NCBI GenBank assembly: GCA_016926625.1
Contig: JAFGOE010000119.1
Location: 1 to 45,194 of the forward strand
Direction of reading: 5' to 3'
From: Candidatus Zhuqueibacterota bacterium
Lineage (GTDB): Bacteria > Zhuqueibacterota > Zhuqueibacteria > Thermofontimicrobiales > Thiofontviventaceae
DNA: 45,194 bases
Shown here: positions 1-9,033 of the stretch, one piece after another
Layout: the number at the start of each line of letters is the position of its first letter
How positions within the stretch are numbered: the first letter of the stretch is position 1
Position numbers and translations under genes: made by a program
The notes under the pieces: model-generated
Told to the model about the DNA's origin: nothing
Seen by the model: only the letters and a program-made list of their open reading frames with translations
Databases searched by the model: none

Positions 1-438
1 CCTGCACGACCGGCAATCCCAATAGAATCTGAAAGTGACGAAATTCCTGAAGATGAATCGATTGAGATCACGGATCTCGATTTGACCGAACTACCACCTC
101 CTCCCCCACCACCTCCGACGGATGAGGAAGCCGCTACAATATTCGTCCCTTACGATGATCCGCCACAACCAATCGGCGGTTTCGCGGCTATCCAACGCAA
201 TTTGAAATATCCTGAAATTGCGCGTAAGGCAGGTGTTGAAGGACGAGTCATGGTACATGTGCAGATCGATGAAAAAGGGAATGTGGTAAACACGAAGATC
301 CTGCAATCACTGGGTAATAATGGTTGCGACGAGGCAGCCGTAGAAGCAATTAAGAGTGTTAAATGGAAGCCTGCCATGCAACGAGACAGGCCTGTAAAAG
401 TATGGGTTGCTATACCGGTTGTGTTCAAGTTGAAATAA
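1..438 (+). CDS. TonB-like energy transducer, C-terminal part (5' end outside window)
   Basis: The frame is open from base 1, so the gene begins upstream of the window; the TTG at 82 is not its real start. Visible order: an acidic stretch, a run of eight prolines (about residues 32-39 of the visible part) and a TonB C-terminal domain, seen in YPEIARKAGVEGRVMVHVQI followed by DEKGNV and an AVEAIKSVKWKPA segment. TonB proteins span the periplasm through such proline-rich regions and carry proton-motive energy from ExbB/ExbD to outer-membrane receptors. The N-terminal membrane anchor must lie outside the window. A strong terminator follows. The domain call is secure; the partner receptor is unknown. 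Confidence 0.9.
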   Translation, partial: PARPAIPIESESDEIPEDESIEITDLDLTELPPPPPPPPTDEEAATIFVPYDDPPQPIGGFAAIQRNLKYPEIARKAGVEGRVMVHVQIDEKGNVVNTKILQSLGNNGCDEAAVEAIKSVKWKPAMQRDRPVKVWVAIPVVFKLK

Positions 439-472
439 GTAATAAACTTATTTTTATCATTCGTCAAAATTT

Positions 473-503
473 AAAGCGGTGCGTAAGGGTACCGCTTTTT
501 TTT
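473..503 (+). terminator. Rho-independent terminator after the tonB-like gene
   Basis: A perfect 8-bp stem, AAAGCGGT (473-480) and ACCGCTTT (491-498), with a 10-base loop, runs into a T-tract ending at 503. It lies 35 bp after the tonB-like stop codon and separates that gene from the lipoprotein gene at 521. Confidence 0.85.
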
Positions 504-520
504 AATTTTTTATCTTATCG

Positions 521-1051
521 ATGATATTGAAGCGAAATCATATATGGCTGGCTGCTGTGATCACTTCCTGCAGCCTTATCTGGATCACCTGTTTCAATCC
601 ATTCGCGCCTGAACTGGAAGACACGATGAATCTGAATCAGCTGATAACCGATCAAAAGACCCCCGAAGACGTCTTGACTAATTTTAAATACGCCTACACG
701 TTCAAAGACTCCGCACTATACAGCGAAGTTCTCGACAGCTCCTTCGTGTTCGTCTATTTTGATCCGGATTACGGTTCTTCCGGTCGTTTTGTATCATGGG
801 GAAGAGATTCAGATTTGCTCACGACGGGCAGACTATTCAAAAGCTTTCAAGTCATTGATCTCATGTGGCACTCGACTATTTATACATTCGGAGACAGCAC
901 CACGTTCGAAATTTCGAAGAGTTTTCGTTTGAACCTCGTCAACGAGGATGAGACGATCCTGATAACAGGAAACGCCATCTTCTCATTTCAAAAAAATCCT
1001 AAGGATGAGAAATGGCGTATCACCCGGTGGAAAGACGAATCAGACCTCTAA
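521..1051 (+). CDS. predicted lipoprotein, unknown function
   Basis: 176 residues. The N-terminus has Lys/Arg, a hydrophobic stretch and a lipobox-like IWITC with Cys at residue 25, followed by FNPFAPEL, so lipidation and export are likely. The rest alternates strands and helices, with a long region (about residues 45-170) that could be an NTF2-like alpha+beta fold; that is an impression, not a demonstrated match. The start is the first ATG after the terminator; no clear Shine-Dalgarno is seen, and a TTG two codons later is possible. It converges on the envelope operon that ends at 1106. Function not recognised. Confidence 0.7.
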   Translation: MILKRNHIWLAAVITSCSLIWITCFNPFAPELEDTMNLNQLITDQKTPEDVLTNFKYAYTFKDSALYSEVLDSSFVFVYFDPDYGSSGRFVSWGRDSDLLTTGRLFKSFQVIDLMWHSTIYTFGDSTTFEISKSFRLNLVNEDETILITGNAIFSFQKNPKDEKWRITRWKDESDL

Positions 1052-1105
1052 TCCCCCACTCTATCAACATCTTCACCACGACACAAGCTTTTAAAACAAC
1101 TGCTT

Positions 1106-2479
1106 CTACTGTATTTTCTTAAAATGGAACGGAAACACAAACGTAGCCGAACCACTCGGTATCGGATCAAATTTCAATCGCTTGATCAAATCCATGATAT
1201 CTCGCTCGAGTTGCGGGTGATTGATAGTCGATTCCAATATACTGACCGATGTCACAAATCCGTTCGCCGCAATCGTGAACTCCACGGTTACTTTTCCGGC
1301 GAGATTGGTCTGCAATTTTAAGTATTTTTCATATAGCCAGGTGATGCGGCCCATCCGCATGTTCACCACACTCATGACCGACTGTTCGCTCCGATATCCT
1401 AGCGCTTCCTGACTACCTGACCGGCTCGTTGCGTGGGACAGGTTGACGGTCGCCTGTTTCGTCAAGGTCACTTCCTCAATGTTGTCATCCATCGACGCGA
1501 GGAAGTCATCGATTCCTCCTGAACCACCCGTCCCTATCAACTGATCCAACGGATCGATGTCATCCTTCGTATTGCCATTGCCGACCTTCAGATTGGTCCC
1601 GGAGCCTAAGATGTTCTTCAGATCCGCCACGAGTCCCCTGTCCACCAGAGCGTCCACGACTGAACTCGATTTGCTGCCGGACCCTGTGCCTCCGATGAGA
1701 CTCAGTAGACCTGAACTCGCCGCTGGATTCCCGCCGCTTCCGGAACGCCGGTTGCCGCCCGATTGCGGTCTCGTTGATTTCGCGCCCTGTTCTTTCTTAC
1801 CGGCTTCTGCCTCCGATTCCGTCGTGGTGACCGATGTGGTGACGTCCGCCATCGTTTCCTGTAAAATCTCATCCGGCGTCTTCAAAATAAACTTGGCGAA
1901 GCGCTCCTGCACCTTCTGTACATCGATTTGTTCCTGGACCTTGATTTCATAATCCTTAAATAGATAAAGCACGATCAAATTAAAAATCAATAAGAGCGTA
2001 AAAATAGTCTTGAATAAAAGGTCCGAACCTGCCGTTTTAAGCGTTACATTCAACCAAGAGAATCCTTCATATTTTGGCAGGACGGATTTTACGATCTGTC
2101 GCGTCTCGAACAGAAAATCGATCCTCGTATCGCCCACCGTCAAATAGCCCTTTTTGTCGGGACTGAGATTCAAAACATAGTAGCCATTGCTGCGCGGTAA
2201 TATATCGTGTAGGATGAGATCTTTCAGGTTGAACGATGAATCCGTACCCTGCAACCTGATCTCTCCGTCTTTGATGAAACGCGGCAGGAAGATCTTATAC
2301 CGGCCCTCACTCCGGGTAAACAGCACATGGCTCTTAGGATACTCCTTCCCTAAAAGCGTAACATCATTATCAGCGCGCTGACCGATGGTGAGCTTATCTT
2401 TGTTTCTTAACACCCTCTCGGTGACTTTTCCGGATTCCGCGATGTTTAAGACGAGTGAATGTTGAATACGTTTGTCCAT
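1106..2479 (-). CDS. FHA-like / transmembrane / AgmX-PglI C-terminal domain protein
   Basis: 457 residues with three parts. Residues about 17-125 look like a degenerate FHA domain: the first strand reads LTIGQRADNDVTL, but the usual Ser-x-Arg phosphopeptide-binding loop is not evident. One membrane helix follows at about 156-174. After it come a charged coiled stretch, a Gly/Ser-rich flexible region (about 230-330), and a C-terminal TonB-like domain of the AgmX/PglI type (about 365-457, core LAGKVTVEFTIAANGFVTSV). The predicted layout is a cytoplasmic sensing head and a periplasmic TonB-like tail. It is the last gene of the operon, 13 bp after an exbD gene, so it is probably the transducer driven by that ExbB/ExbD motor. 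GltG and GltJ of Myxococcus have a comparable architecture; equivalence is inferred. Confidence 0.8.
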   Translation of the reverse strand: MDKRIQHSLVLNIAESGKVTERVLRNKDKLTIGQRADNDVTLLGKEYPKSHVLFTRSEGRYKIFLPRFIKDGEIRLQGTDSSFNLKDLILHDILPRSNGYYVLNLSPDKKGYLTVGDTRIDFLFETRQIVKSVLPKYEGFSWLNVTLKTAGSDLLFKTIFTLLLIFNLIVLYLFKDYEIKVQEQIDVQKVQERFAKFILKTPDEILQETMADVTTSVTTTESEAEAGKKEQGAKSTRPQSGGNRRSGSGGNPAASSGLLSLIGGTGSGSKSSSVVDALVDRGLVADLKNILGSGTNLKVGNGNTKDDIDPLDQLIGTGGSGGIDDFLASMDDNIEEVTLTKQATVNLSHATSRSGSQEALGYRSEQSVMSVVNMRMGRITWLYEKYLKLQTNLAGKVTVEFTIAANGFVTSVSILESTINHPQLERDIMDLIKRLKFDPIPSGSATFVFPFHFKKIQ

Positions 2480-2492
2480 GTCTATAATTATT

Positions 2493-2999
2493 TTACTCCA
2501 TTTGCATCACTGTCAGTAAAATATCATTGTAACCTATTTGTCCGCAAGTGTACATTACTTTTTTTAATATGATATAGGGAATCTCACGATCTCCCTGGAT
2601 GGAAATTTTTCCGGTAAATCCCATGTCCGCGCTCATGTTCCCAACGGTCTCACTGACCGTCCGCAATTGTCTTAATTCATTAGCAAGATTGGGGATCAGT
2701 AAATGCCGGGCCGAGTTGACTTCCGCCATCGAAGCAACCTGTTTTCCGTCGACGAGCAACCAGTCGTTGGTGATCGCTATCGTTGATGACGGTACCGGCG
2801 CCCTGGTCGCCGTCGATTCCGGCAATTGTAAATCGGAAGACACCGTGACAATCTGCCCTTCGGCCGAGAAACTCTTTAACAGAAAAACCAATAAGATGGT
2901 AAACATGTCGATCATCGATGTCAATTTAAGACTGACCTGGACGTTTCTCTTGCGGGGACTCCGAGTGTATAATTTAAATCCTGTCTCTTCACTAAACAT
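2493..2999 (-). CDS. ExbD/TolR-family proton-channel subunit (membrane Asp present)
   Basis: 168 residues. A short cytoplasmic N-terminus rich in Arg/Lys leads into one transmembrane helix containing SMIDMFTILLVFLL, with Asp31 at the position of the proton-carrying aspartate of ExbD/TolR. The periplasmic part holds the usual alpha/beta module (VDGKQV; then ISIQGDREIPYIILKKVM near the end). It lies 24 bp after the other exbD gene and 13 bp before the FHA-like/TonB-like gene. A GAGAGA stretch just upstream can serve as ribosome-binding site. It should work with ExbB (3479-4108) to convert proton flow into movement of the transducer. Confidence 0.88.
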   Translation of the reverse strand: MFSEETGFKLYTRSPRKRNVQVSLKLTSMIDMFTILLVFLLKSFSAEGQIVTVSSDLQLPESTATRAPVPSSTIAITNDWLLVDGKQVASMAEVNSARHLLIPNLANELRQLRTVSETVGNMSADMGFTGKISIQGDREIPYIILKKVMYTCGQIGYNDILLTVMQME

Positions 3000-3023
3000 A
3001 TCTATTCTCTCTCAGATGTTTGA

Positions 3024-3482
3024 TTATCCGGCTAACGATACATTCGGGAAACCTTTCTCCCTACAATTATCCATGACTTTGATGATAATATCGTATTTGA
3101 TATTGCCCTCTGGCGATATGATGATATCTTCGGCCGCTTCATGTTTTATCTTGATTTCATTCAACTGGGACAGCAGCATAGTGTAATTGTACTCACCACC
3201 CATTTTTTCGATCGGATCAAATTTGAAACCAGGACTCTTCACCTGAAATCCGGTCTCCTTGATCGCCAGAATGACTAACACAAGTTCTTTCTGCTGCTGC
3301 ACGACGGATTGATTCCCGCGACCGAGTGACGGAAGCGATAACTCCAGGACGGCAATCTTGACGAACGCAGCGGTCAACAGTAAAAACGGGATGAGCAGCA
3401 GAAAGATATTCATCACCGGAATGATGTTCACATCCTCGTCCTTGCTGGTTCTCTCCCGCTGCAGTGTATTCCTTAAATTCAT
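3024..3482 (-). CDS. ExbD/TolR-family subunit with Asn in place of the membrane Asp
   Basis: 152 residues. The N-terminal membrane segment reads VNIIPVMNIFLLLIPFLLL, so the position that normally carries the proton-relay Asp is Asn25. The periplasmic module follows (long loop with QQKELVLVILAIKETGF, C-terminal YDIIIKVMDNCREKGF). The ATG overlaps the exbB stop by 4 bp, which indicates translational coupling. I believe Asn-type ExbD proteins beside an Asp-type partner recur in motility- or envelope-associated clusters, so this is probably a real subfamily rather than a defect. A structural or regulatory role in a mixed ExbD dimer is inferred. Confidence 0.85.
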   Translation of the reverse strand: MNLRNTLQRERTSKDEDVNIIPVMNIFLLLIPFLLLTAAFVKIAVLELSLPSLGRGNQSVVQQQKELVLVILAIKETGFQVKSPGFKFDPIEKMGGEYNYTMLLSQLNEIKIKHEAAEDIIISPEGNIKYDIIIKVMDNCREKGFPNVSLAG

Positions 3483-4108
3483 TTCTTACCCCGTCCGGCT
3501 GTTAATGCGTTGTAAACACGTACAACGTTTTGATTAATCTCATCGACAAGCTCGTTCGTCTTTTCCTGCAGAAAAGAATAGGCCACCATATTGGGGATTG
3601 CAACAATAAGACCAAAAGCCGTGGTGTTCATGGCCTGAGATATTCCCGCCGACAGCAGCGTCGCTTTCATGGATGCGTCTGCGTTCGCTACGGCCTCAAA
3701 CGAAGTAATCAGTCCAAATATGGTCCCCAGCAATCCCAACAAAGTGGATATATTAGCGATAGTCGACAAATAATGCGTACGCTTCTCCAGTTTCGGGATC
3801 TCCGACATCGCCGACAGCTCGAAGGCGTTCTGTATTTCTTTGGGATTTTTACTGGATTCTAGCAAGCCCGATTTCGTAATCTTCGGCAAGGCCGCTACCG
3901 ACATATTACAAAATTCGATGGCGTGATTAACATTATCCCGCTGCACGAAATCGACGACACGATTGACAAACGCCGTGGTATCGATTTTGTTCTTGAATAG
4001 AATGACGATAATACGTTCGATCATAATAGCAAAACCCGCTATCATCACCAGCAATATGACGTACATAAATGGCCCACCCGCTCTGAATGCACTAACGATG
4101 AAATCCAA
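3479..4108 (-). CDS. MotA/TolQ/ExbB-family proton-channel protein
   Basis: 209 residues with three membrane helices (about 12-35, 105-132 and 148-175) and the family signature around ANISTLLGLLGTIFGLITSF and the GISQAMNTTAFGLIVAIP segment. ExbB-type proteins form a pentamer around an ExbD dimer in the inner membrane. The start codon is TTG: no ATG precedes it in frame nearby, and an AGGAGGT Shine-Dalgarno (complement of 4116-4122) sits 7 bases upstream, which fixes the start. A 107-bp gap separates it from the upstream gene, so an internal promoter is possible. It overlaps the downstream exbD gene by 4 bp. Confidence 0.9.
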   Translation of the reverse strand: MDFIVSAFRAGGPFMYVILLVMIAGFAIMIERIIVILFKNKIDTTAFVNRVVDFVQRDNVNHAIEFCNMSVAALPKITKSGLLESSKNPKEIQNAFELSAMSEIPKLEKRTHYLSTIANISTLLGLLGTIFGLITSFEAVANADASMKATLLSAGISQAMNTTAFGLIVAIPNMVAYSFLQEKTNELVDEINQNVVRVYNALTAGRGKK

Positions 4109-4215
4109 TTCTGTGACCTCCTCAGTAATAATAAGTTTATTGATTACAGTACTACACTGTGACTCATATTAAGTTAAATTTTCAAATCTTGTTTGCAGCA
4201 CACTCCCTCTGACTC

Positions 4216-4557
4216 TCACCATAACAGATGATCTCTTTTCTTTTGATCCCGGATCCATTCCTTCCTCAGCGTACTCTTTTCTACCCGGCGGAAGATATCA
4301 CCGAAAAACCTGCGTTCGATCTGTATCCCCTCAACCCGCGGATCGGTTCCGGGAATGATAAATACAGTCTGCGGCTTGGCGACCTTCCCGTAAATTTCAA
4401 TTTTTTCGATGAACGTCTTCATCGAAGGATCAGTTAACTCCTGCTGGGGCGTTGTCCCCTGCGTTGTCTCTACCATCTTTGTGTCTGTTGACGTTGATGC
4501 GGTTAACAGGGAGCAAGTAAACAGCAGCATCAGCATCACCCGGAAGACTATCTTCAT
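4216..4557 (-). CDS. small exported protein of the envelope operon
   Basis: 113 residues. The start has a GGAGGT Shine-Dalgarno 8 bases upstream. An N-terminal signal sequence (about residues 1-20) is followed by a Thr/Gln-rich spacer and a compact basic region containing IYGKVAKPQTVFIIPGTDPRVEGI and a highly charged C-terminus. It begins 2 bp after the large TPR gene, so it is surely co-transcribed. No catalytic motif is seen. Its place between the TPR proteins and the ExbB motor suggests a small periplasmic component; the function is unknown. Confidence 0.75.
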   Translation of the reverse strand: MKIVFRVMLMLLFTCSLLTASTSTDTKMVETTQGTTPQQELTDPSMKTFIEKIEIYGKVAKPQTVFIIPGTDPRVEGIQIERRFFGDIFRRVEKSTLRKEWIRDQKKRDHLLW

Positions 4558-4559
4558 GG

Positions 4560-7508
4560 TTACGAACCTCCACCTGTCGATTGATTTGAATAAGGACGAT
4601 GATGAGTCGATGATGGCTTTAAATCTCGAAGTTCAGCCTGTCCTAACTCTGCCATAATCACACCAATTCGTTTTTCGCTCTCTCTCGTCCATTCGTTTTC
4701 GATATTGTTTTTCTTCGCATTAGCCACGTTCGATTTATAAAATTCCAATGCCTTTTCTTTAAACGGGACAACTAATTGCTGGTGTAAATTTTCATAGTAA
4801 ATCTCCACCTCTCCGCTAGATAATTCCGAAGGAGCTGGCGACAATAAGACCGCATCGCATAGCTCTTCAAAAGACATACCCGCCCGATGCAGCGAAGCCG
4901 TCGTCCAGTCGGCTACTTTATATTTTCCAGTCGCAATATACGCCTTCAACACCCTGGAGAGCGACTCCTGTTTTTTCTGCAGTGACAGTTTCAGAGGCGG
5001 CACGATACGAATTTTTTTGTATTCATCAAAATTGATCTCAGCGATTAAATATTGCGCCTTGGCCGGGATGTATTCATCCGGAGCCAATCCCTTCCTCTGA
5101 AAACGGGCGTAGGCATCGAGAGTGTTTTCAAATTCTTTCAACGCATCCTCGGCGTTATTCATCCTGTCCTTTAGATTTTCTCCACGACGGCAATGGGCTA
5201 ACAACGTCTTATCCGCATCATAATCCGGAAAACGATTAACATACTGCTCATACGTCTGATTCGCTTTATACCATAAGTTCATGTTTTCATAACATAATGC
5301 CATGTTGTACATCGCGACTGGTGCAAAGGTCGATTGGGGACGCCGTGTAATCAGTATCGTGTAATGATCAGTCGCCTTGATCCAATTTTGCATCTCCTCG
5401 CGCAATAAGGCGGCTTTTATCAACAGTTCATCCAGAAACCCGATATCCGGTTGTTCTTCGATCATGCGTTCGTAAGCTCTCACGGCACGCTCCAGATCAT
5501 TGTCCTGTTCAAACAAAGACGCGGCCTGAACTATCGAGGCCTTCGCTATCTCCGGATCTGTTGTACTAAACGCTAATTTCAAAAATTCCGCGGCTGCTTT
5601 TGTAGGCCGGCCATCCGAATTCATGTTTTCGGCCTTTTTGTACTGAGCCGAAGCCAGCATCTTGCGCGCACGAGTCAGATATTCGGTGGAATCCGGATAG
5701 ACATCGGCTACTTTGATGTACCACTTTTCGGCTTCGTTGAGATCGTTGAGCTTGAAGTACGACTGTGCGATCATGTTCATGGCGGATCCGTAAAAATCAC
5801 TATCGCGATTCTCAGGGATGGCGACTCTCTTATATACTTTGATCGCCAAATCGAAATGATTCAATCCGTATAGTACCTCTCCGTATTTCATCAGAACTTC
5901 AGTCATTTTCGGATCCTGCGGCAGGTGCTTTACAAAGTCGTTGCACGCCTTGATTAAATTAGCCTGGGGCTCACTCGCCACACGTATCGGTATCGGGTAC
6001 GTGGCTTCCTCACCTAAAAAATTTTCGAGGTAAAATGTCAACGAATCAACCGAATTCGTCTTTTTCATCAACTCATCAAATGATAAAATTCGATTGTAAG
6101 CCGCAGCACTCTTAAATTCGACTTCATTTTCGCTCGTCATTACATTGTAATACGCATTCGCTGCTCTTTCGTAATCACCCACTTCAAAGTAACATTCGGC
6201 CAGATAATAATTTACCGTCTCCTTCTTTTCGGATTCGTTGAACTTTTCCAGGTAATCTTCATAATTCTGTATAGAGAGATCGTACTCCTGTTTTCTGTTT
6301 TTCTCCTGTGCCACACTCTGATAATAGGTGCCCAACGAAAACTGCATCTCCTGGACCATAATCAACGCATCGTTTCTGATCTGACCATCAGGAAAATGCG
6401 AAATCCAATCGCTGCCTGGACCGTATTTCTCGACAAACTTTTCTTTGGCGATCAGGGCGCGCTCATCATCATCATCGTTCTCGTGACATTCGATGATCTG
6501 TTTGTGGATGTTTGGAGCATACTCGTAATACGGAAACATATCCAGTATCGCTTCGTAACAAGCAACTGCCTCCGGGTAGTAATTCCGCTCTTTATATATT
6601 TCACCCATCCTCTCCAGCACAAGCGCTGCATGCTCCTGATTTCCCTTCTCGCTCAAAATTGCCTTTGCTTTCTCAGCACCACCGTATTCACAGAACGAAT
6701 GCGCAATATAATCGATGGCTTCGTTCTTCACATCCGCCTTGGTCTTAGCGAGAAGAGATGTCGGTAGCTCCTCCATCAATTTTATATCACTGATGAGGTA
6801 AAGATAAGTGGTGATCGAATTGGAATAATCATTGATATTGAAATAGGACCATCCCAGCTTATAAAGCGCCATATTGAAGAATGGATCATCCCAGTTATCG
6901 ATGATCTGCTTGTAATGGTCGATCGCCATATAATAATCCTGGTTGTTGAAGTAATACTCACCCAGTCTGAACTGTGCCTCAGATAATTTTGAACTGTGCG
7001 GCGCTTCGAATATTAATTTCTGGAAATACTCCTTCGCCTTCTCCTGATTCCCTTCTTCAAGGTGTGCAGTCGCCAGTCGGTAGATCACCTGATCACGATG
7101 CTCAAATTGGGGAAATTTTTCAAGCAGTTTGTAACAGAGCTCGATCGTCTCCTTGTAACTGATCCGCGGGAAAATTGGCTCGATCGCTATCTCATTCGCT
7201 TCAAAACGCTTTAATTCATCCTCATATTCAGCCATGCGCTTTTTAAACGCGTTCTCCGATTTTTCCACATGGAGTTCTGCTAACTCGAACATCAGGTTCG
7301 GGACAAAGAGTTCATCAGGATATCGTGCAATCATGTCATCATGACGCTCGATGGCCAGTTCCAGATCACTGATCACGACACTGTCTGCGACAATGAGGCT
7401 GTCCTGTGTCTGCTCCTGCATGGCGTAACCGCTGCTGAAACCCGTTAATAAAAACACCAGAAGCATGATATATATTTTTAAATAGATATTTTCTCTTCTA
7501 AGTCTCAT
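4560..7508 (-). CDS. large periplasmic TPR-repeat protein
   Basis: 982 residues from the chosen start. The frame is open to 7559, but the ATG at 7508 begins a proper signal peptide (MRLRRENIY, then a hydrophobic core ending at SSGYA) and has a GGGGG ribosome-binding-like tract 5-9 bases upstream, so the 17 extra residues are probably not translated. The body is almost entirely tetratricopeptide repeats, with typical LGxYYxNQxDYxxAIDHYKQII and LGWSYFNINDYSNSI units, i.e. a long superhelical scaffold. It lies between another TPR gene and a small exported protein in the envelope operon. TPR proteins of this kind act as assembly scaffolds; GltC/D/E and AglT of Myxococcus are candidate counterparts, inferred from context only. 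Confidence 0.85.
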   Translation of the reverse strand: MRLRRENIYLKIYIMLLVFLLTGFSSGYAMQEQTQDSLIVADSVVISDLELAIERHDDMIARYPDELFVPNLMFELAELHVEKSENAFKKRMAEYEDELKRFEANEIAIEPIFPRISYKETIELCYKLLEKFPQFEHRDQVIYRLATAHLEEGNQEKAKEYFQKLIFEAPHSSKLSEAQFRLGEYYFNNQDYYMAIDHYKQIIDNWDDPFFNMALYKLGWSYFNINDYSNSITTYLYLISDIKLMEELPTSLLAKTKADVKNEAIDYIAHSFCEYGGAEKAKAILSEKGNQEHAALVLERMGEIYKERNYYPEAVACYEAILDMFPYYEYAPNIHKQIIECHENDDDDERALIAKEKFVEKYGPGSDWISHFPDGQIRNDALIMVQEMQFSLGTYYQSVAQEKNRKQEYDLSIQNYEDYLEKFNESEKKETVNYYLAECYFEVGDYERAANAYYNVMTSENEVEFKSAAAYNRILSFDELMKKTNSVDSLTFYLENFLGEEATYPIPIRVASEPQANLIKACNDFVKHLPQDPKMTEVLMKYGEVLYGLNHFDLAIKVYKRVAIPENRDSDFYGSAMNMIAQSYFKLNDLNEAEKWYIKVADVYPDSTEYLTRARKMLASAQYKKAENMNSDGRPTKAAAEFLKLAFSTTDPEIAKASIVQAASLFEQDNDLERAVRAYERMIEEQPDIGFLDELLIKAALLREEMQNWIKATDHYTILITRRPQSTFAPVAMYNMALCYENMNLWYKANQTYEQYVNRFPDYDADKTLLAHCRRGENLKDRMNNAEDALKEFENTLDAYARFQRKGLAPDEYIPAKAQYLIAEINFDEYKKIRIVPPLKLSLQKKQESLSRVLKAYIATGKYKVADWTTASLHRAGMSFEELCDAVLLSPAPSELSSGEVEIYYENLHQQLVVPFKEKALEFYKSNVANAKKNNIENEWTRESEKRIGVIMAELGQAELRDLKPSSTHHRPYSNQSTGGGS

Positions 7509-7618
7509 GTTACCCCCGTGCGACTCATAAACCTCTTTATTTCGAATGGTGTAATGCATAGGCCTGACTCATTCAATGATGTCTCTTCGCGATCGAATGC
7601 CATCGAGTTCGCATCTGA

Positions 7619-9013
7619 CTAATTTGATGCTCGCTGTTCCATCTCTTTGAGGAACATCGCCCGCGAGATCCCGTACTCAGCGTAACCGCGCCAGTCTTTT
7701 CTCTTCTCTTTGCGTTCCGCCAATTGTTGAAGCTGCTCGATCTGCGTTTTCATCCCCGCAAGGTGGTCGCGCTCCGAAATCAACATGCCTACCAACTCCT
7801 CGCGATAATTTTCTAACTTCTTCTTCTGCTCGATCATGTATTCGGGGACCTCATCACTGTACCCGTTTAAAGGCAAGGTGACCAGTAAATTTGATTCCTG
7901 AATCAACAACTGCACCTTCAACTGTTCCAGCTTTGATTCTTCCACAGCAAGACTGTTATATACTTTCTTGATGATGCTCAAATGATTGCTGGGATTGGGA
8001 TACAATTTCGTGATGTTACGATAGGTAGCGATCGATTTATCGTACTCCCCAGTCATAATGTACGCCTGACCCAGAACAAAGTACGCTTCCTCCGCGTTCG
8101 CACTACCCGGAAACAGCTGGACCAATTTCAGTAAAGGCTTGATCGATTCTTCATACCGATCGAGCTTTAGATTCGCCCAGCCCAGTGCCAGCAACGCATC
8201 CTGATAATTATCATGATCCTCCGACACCGTGGAGAACAACTTAACCGCATCCGTAAAGAAACCGAGCTCATAATTGATAAATCCTAACGTTAATTTGGCA
8301 TCATCGACGATTCGTTTACGTTCTCCGTTGATGACCGGCATAGACACCAGTTTGCGGAAATATTCGATTGAGGTCGATACACTCTTCTTTCTCAAACAGG
8401 CCAGAGCCGTCGTGTACAAGGCTCCATCGTAATACTCGCTATTGGTTGAGATCTGTCTGAATATATCGATAGCTGTATCATAATTCTGCAGATAATAATG
8501 GCTCTGCCCCGCGAAATAGCGTGCCGCATCGATGATACTCTCGTTATTCAGGTGCTGTAAAATTCGATAATATATCGTGAGCGTATCCTTATAATTGCCC
8601 TCCTGATAACTCGATTTCTCCAGTCCGAATAACGCTGCAGATACGTACTCGCTATCCGGATATTTGCGCAGCAGATATTTGAACATCTTAAGCGATGCTG
8701 CTGTCAACTCTTCTTCATATAGACATTCTGCTAAATAATAGACCACCCCATCCATCTCAGAAAATTCAGGGTAATAATCCATTAATATCACCAGATCGCG
8801 CGCACTGTCCCAATACATGTCTCGATCATAAAGGTCGATCGCCTCACGATAAATCTGCTTCGCAGCACGCGTCATCTCCGATTTCTTCGCCTTATCATCA
8901 TCACGGTCGTCGTACTCCTGTGCGTATGCCCTCTGTATCAGCATCGGGACGAGTATAGATGTGACAACCAAACACAGCACAGTGATGACGAAAATTTTAG
9001 ATTTAGAAACCAT
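7619..9013 (-). CDS. exported TPR-repeat protein with C-terminal coiled coil
   Basis: 464 residues. A signal sequence (about 1-31, ending RAYAQ) and a charged spacer are followed by TPR units (about 50-340; e.g. YYLAECLYEEELTAASLKMF and LGQAYIMTGEYDKSIATYRN). A long charged coiled coil completes it (about 345-464, with EERDHLAGMKTQIEQLQQLA-type heptads). It starts 20 bp after the beta-barrel gene. Together with the larger TPR protein it probably forms the periplasmic part of the operon's complex. No enzymatic motif is seen. Confidence 0.83.
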   Translation of the reverse strand: MVSKSKIFVITVLCLVVTSILVPMLIQRAYAQEYDDRDDDKAKKSEMTRAAKQIYREAIDLYDRDMYWDSARDLVILMDYYPEFSEMDGVVYYLAECLYEEELTAASLKMFKYLLRKYPDSEYVSAALFGLEKSSYQEGNYKDTLTIYYRILQHLNNESIIDAARYFAGQSHYYLQNYDTAIDIFRQISTNSEYYDGALYTTALACLRKKSVSTSIEYFRKLVSMPVINGERKRIVDDAKLTLGFINYELGFFTDAVKLFSTVSEDHDNYQDALLALGWANLKLDRYEESIKPLLKLVQLFPGSANAEEAYFVLGQAYIMTGEYDKSIATYRNITKLYPNPSNHLSIIKKVYNSLAVEESKLEQLKVQLLIQESNLLVTLPLNGYSDEVPEYMIEQKKKLENYREELVGMLISERDHLAGMKTQIEQLQQLAERKEKRKDWRGYAEYGISRAMFLKEMEQRASN

Positions 9014-9033
9014 ATATCGCTTTCGCTAGAATG

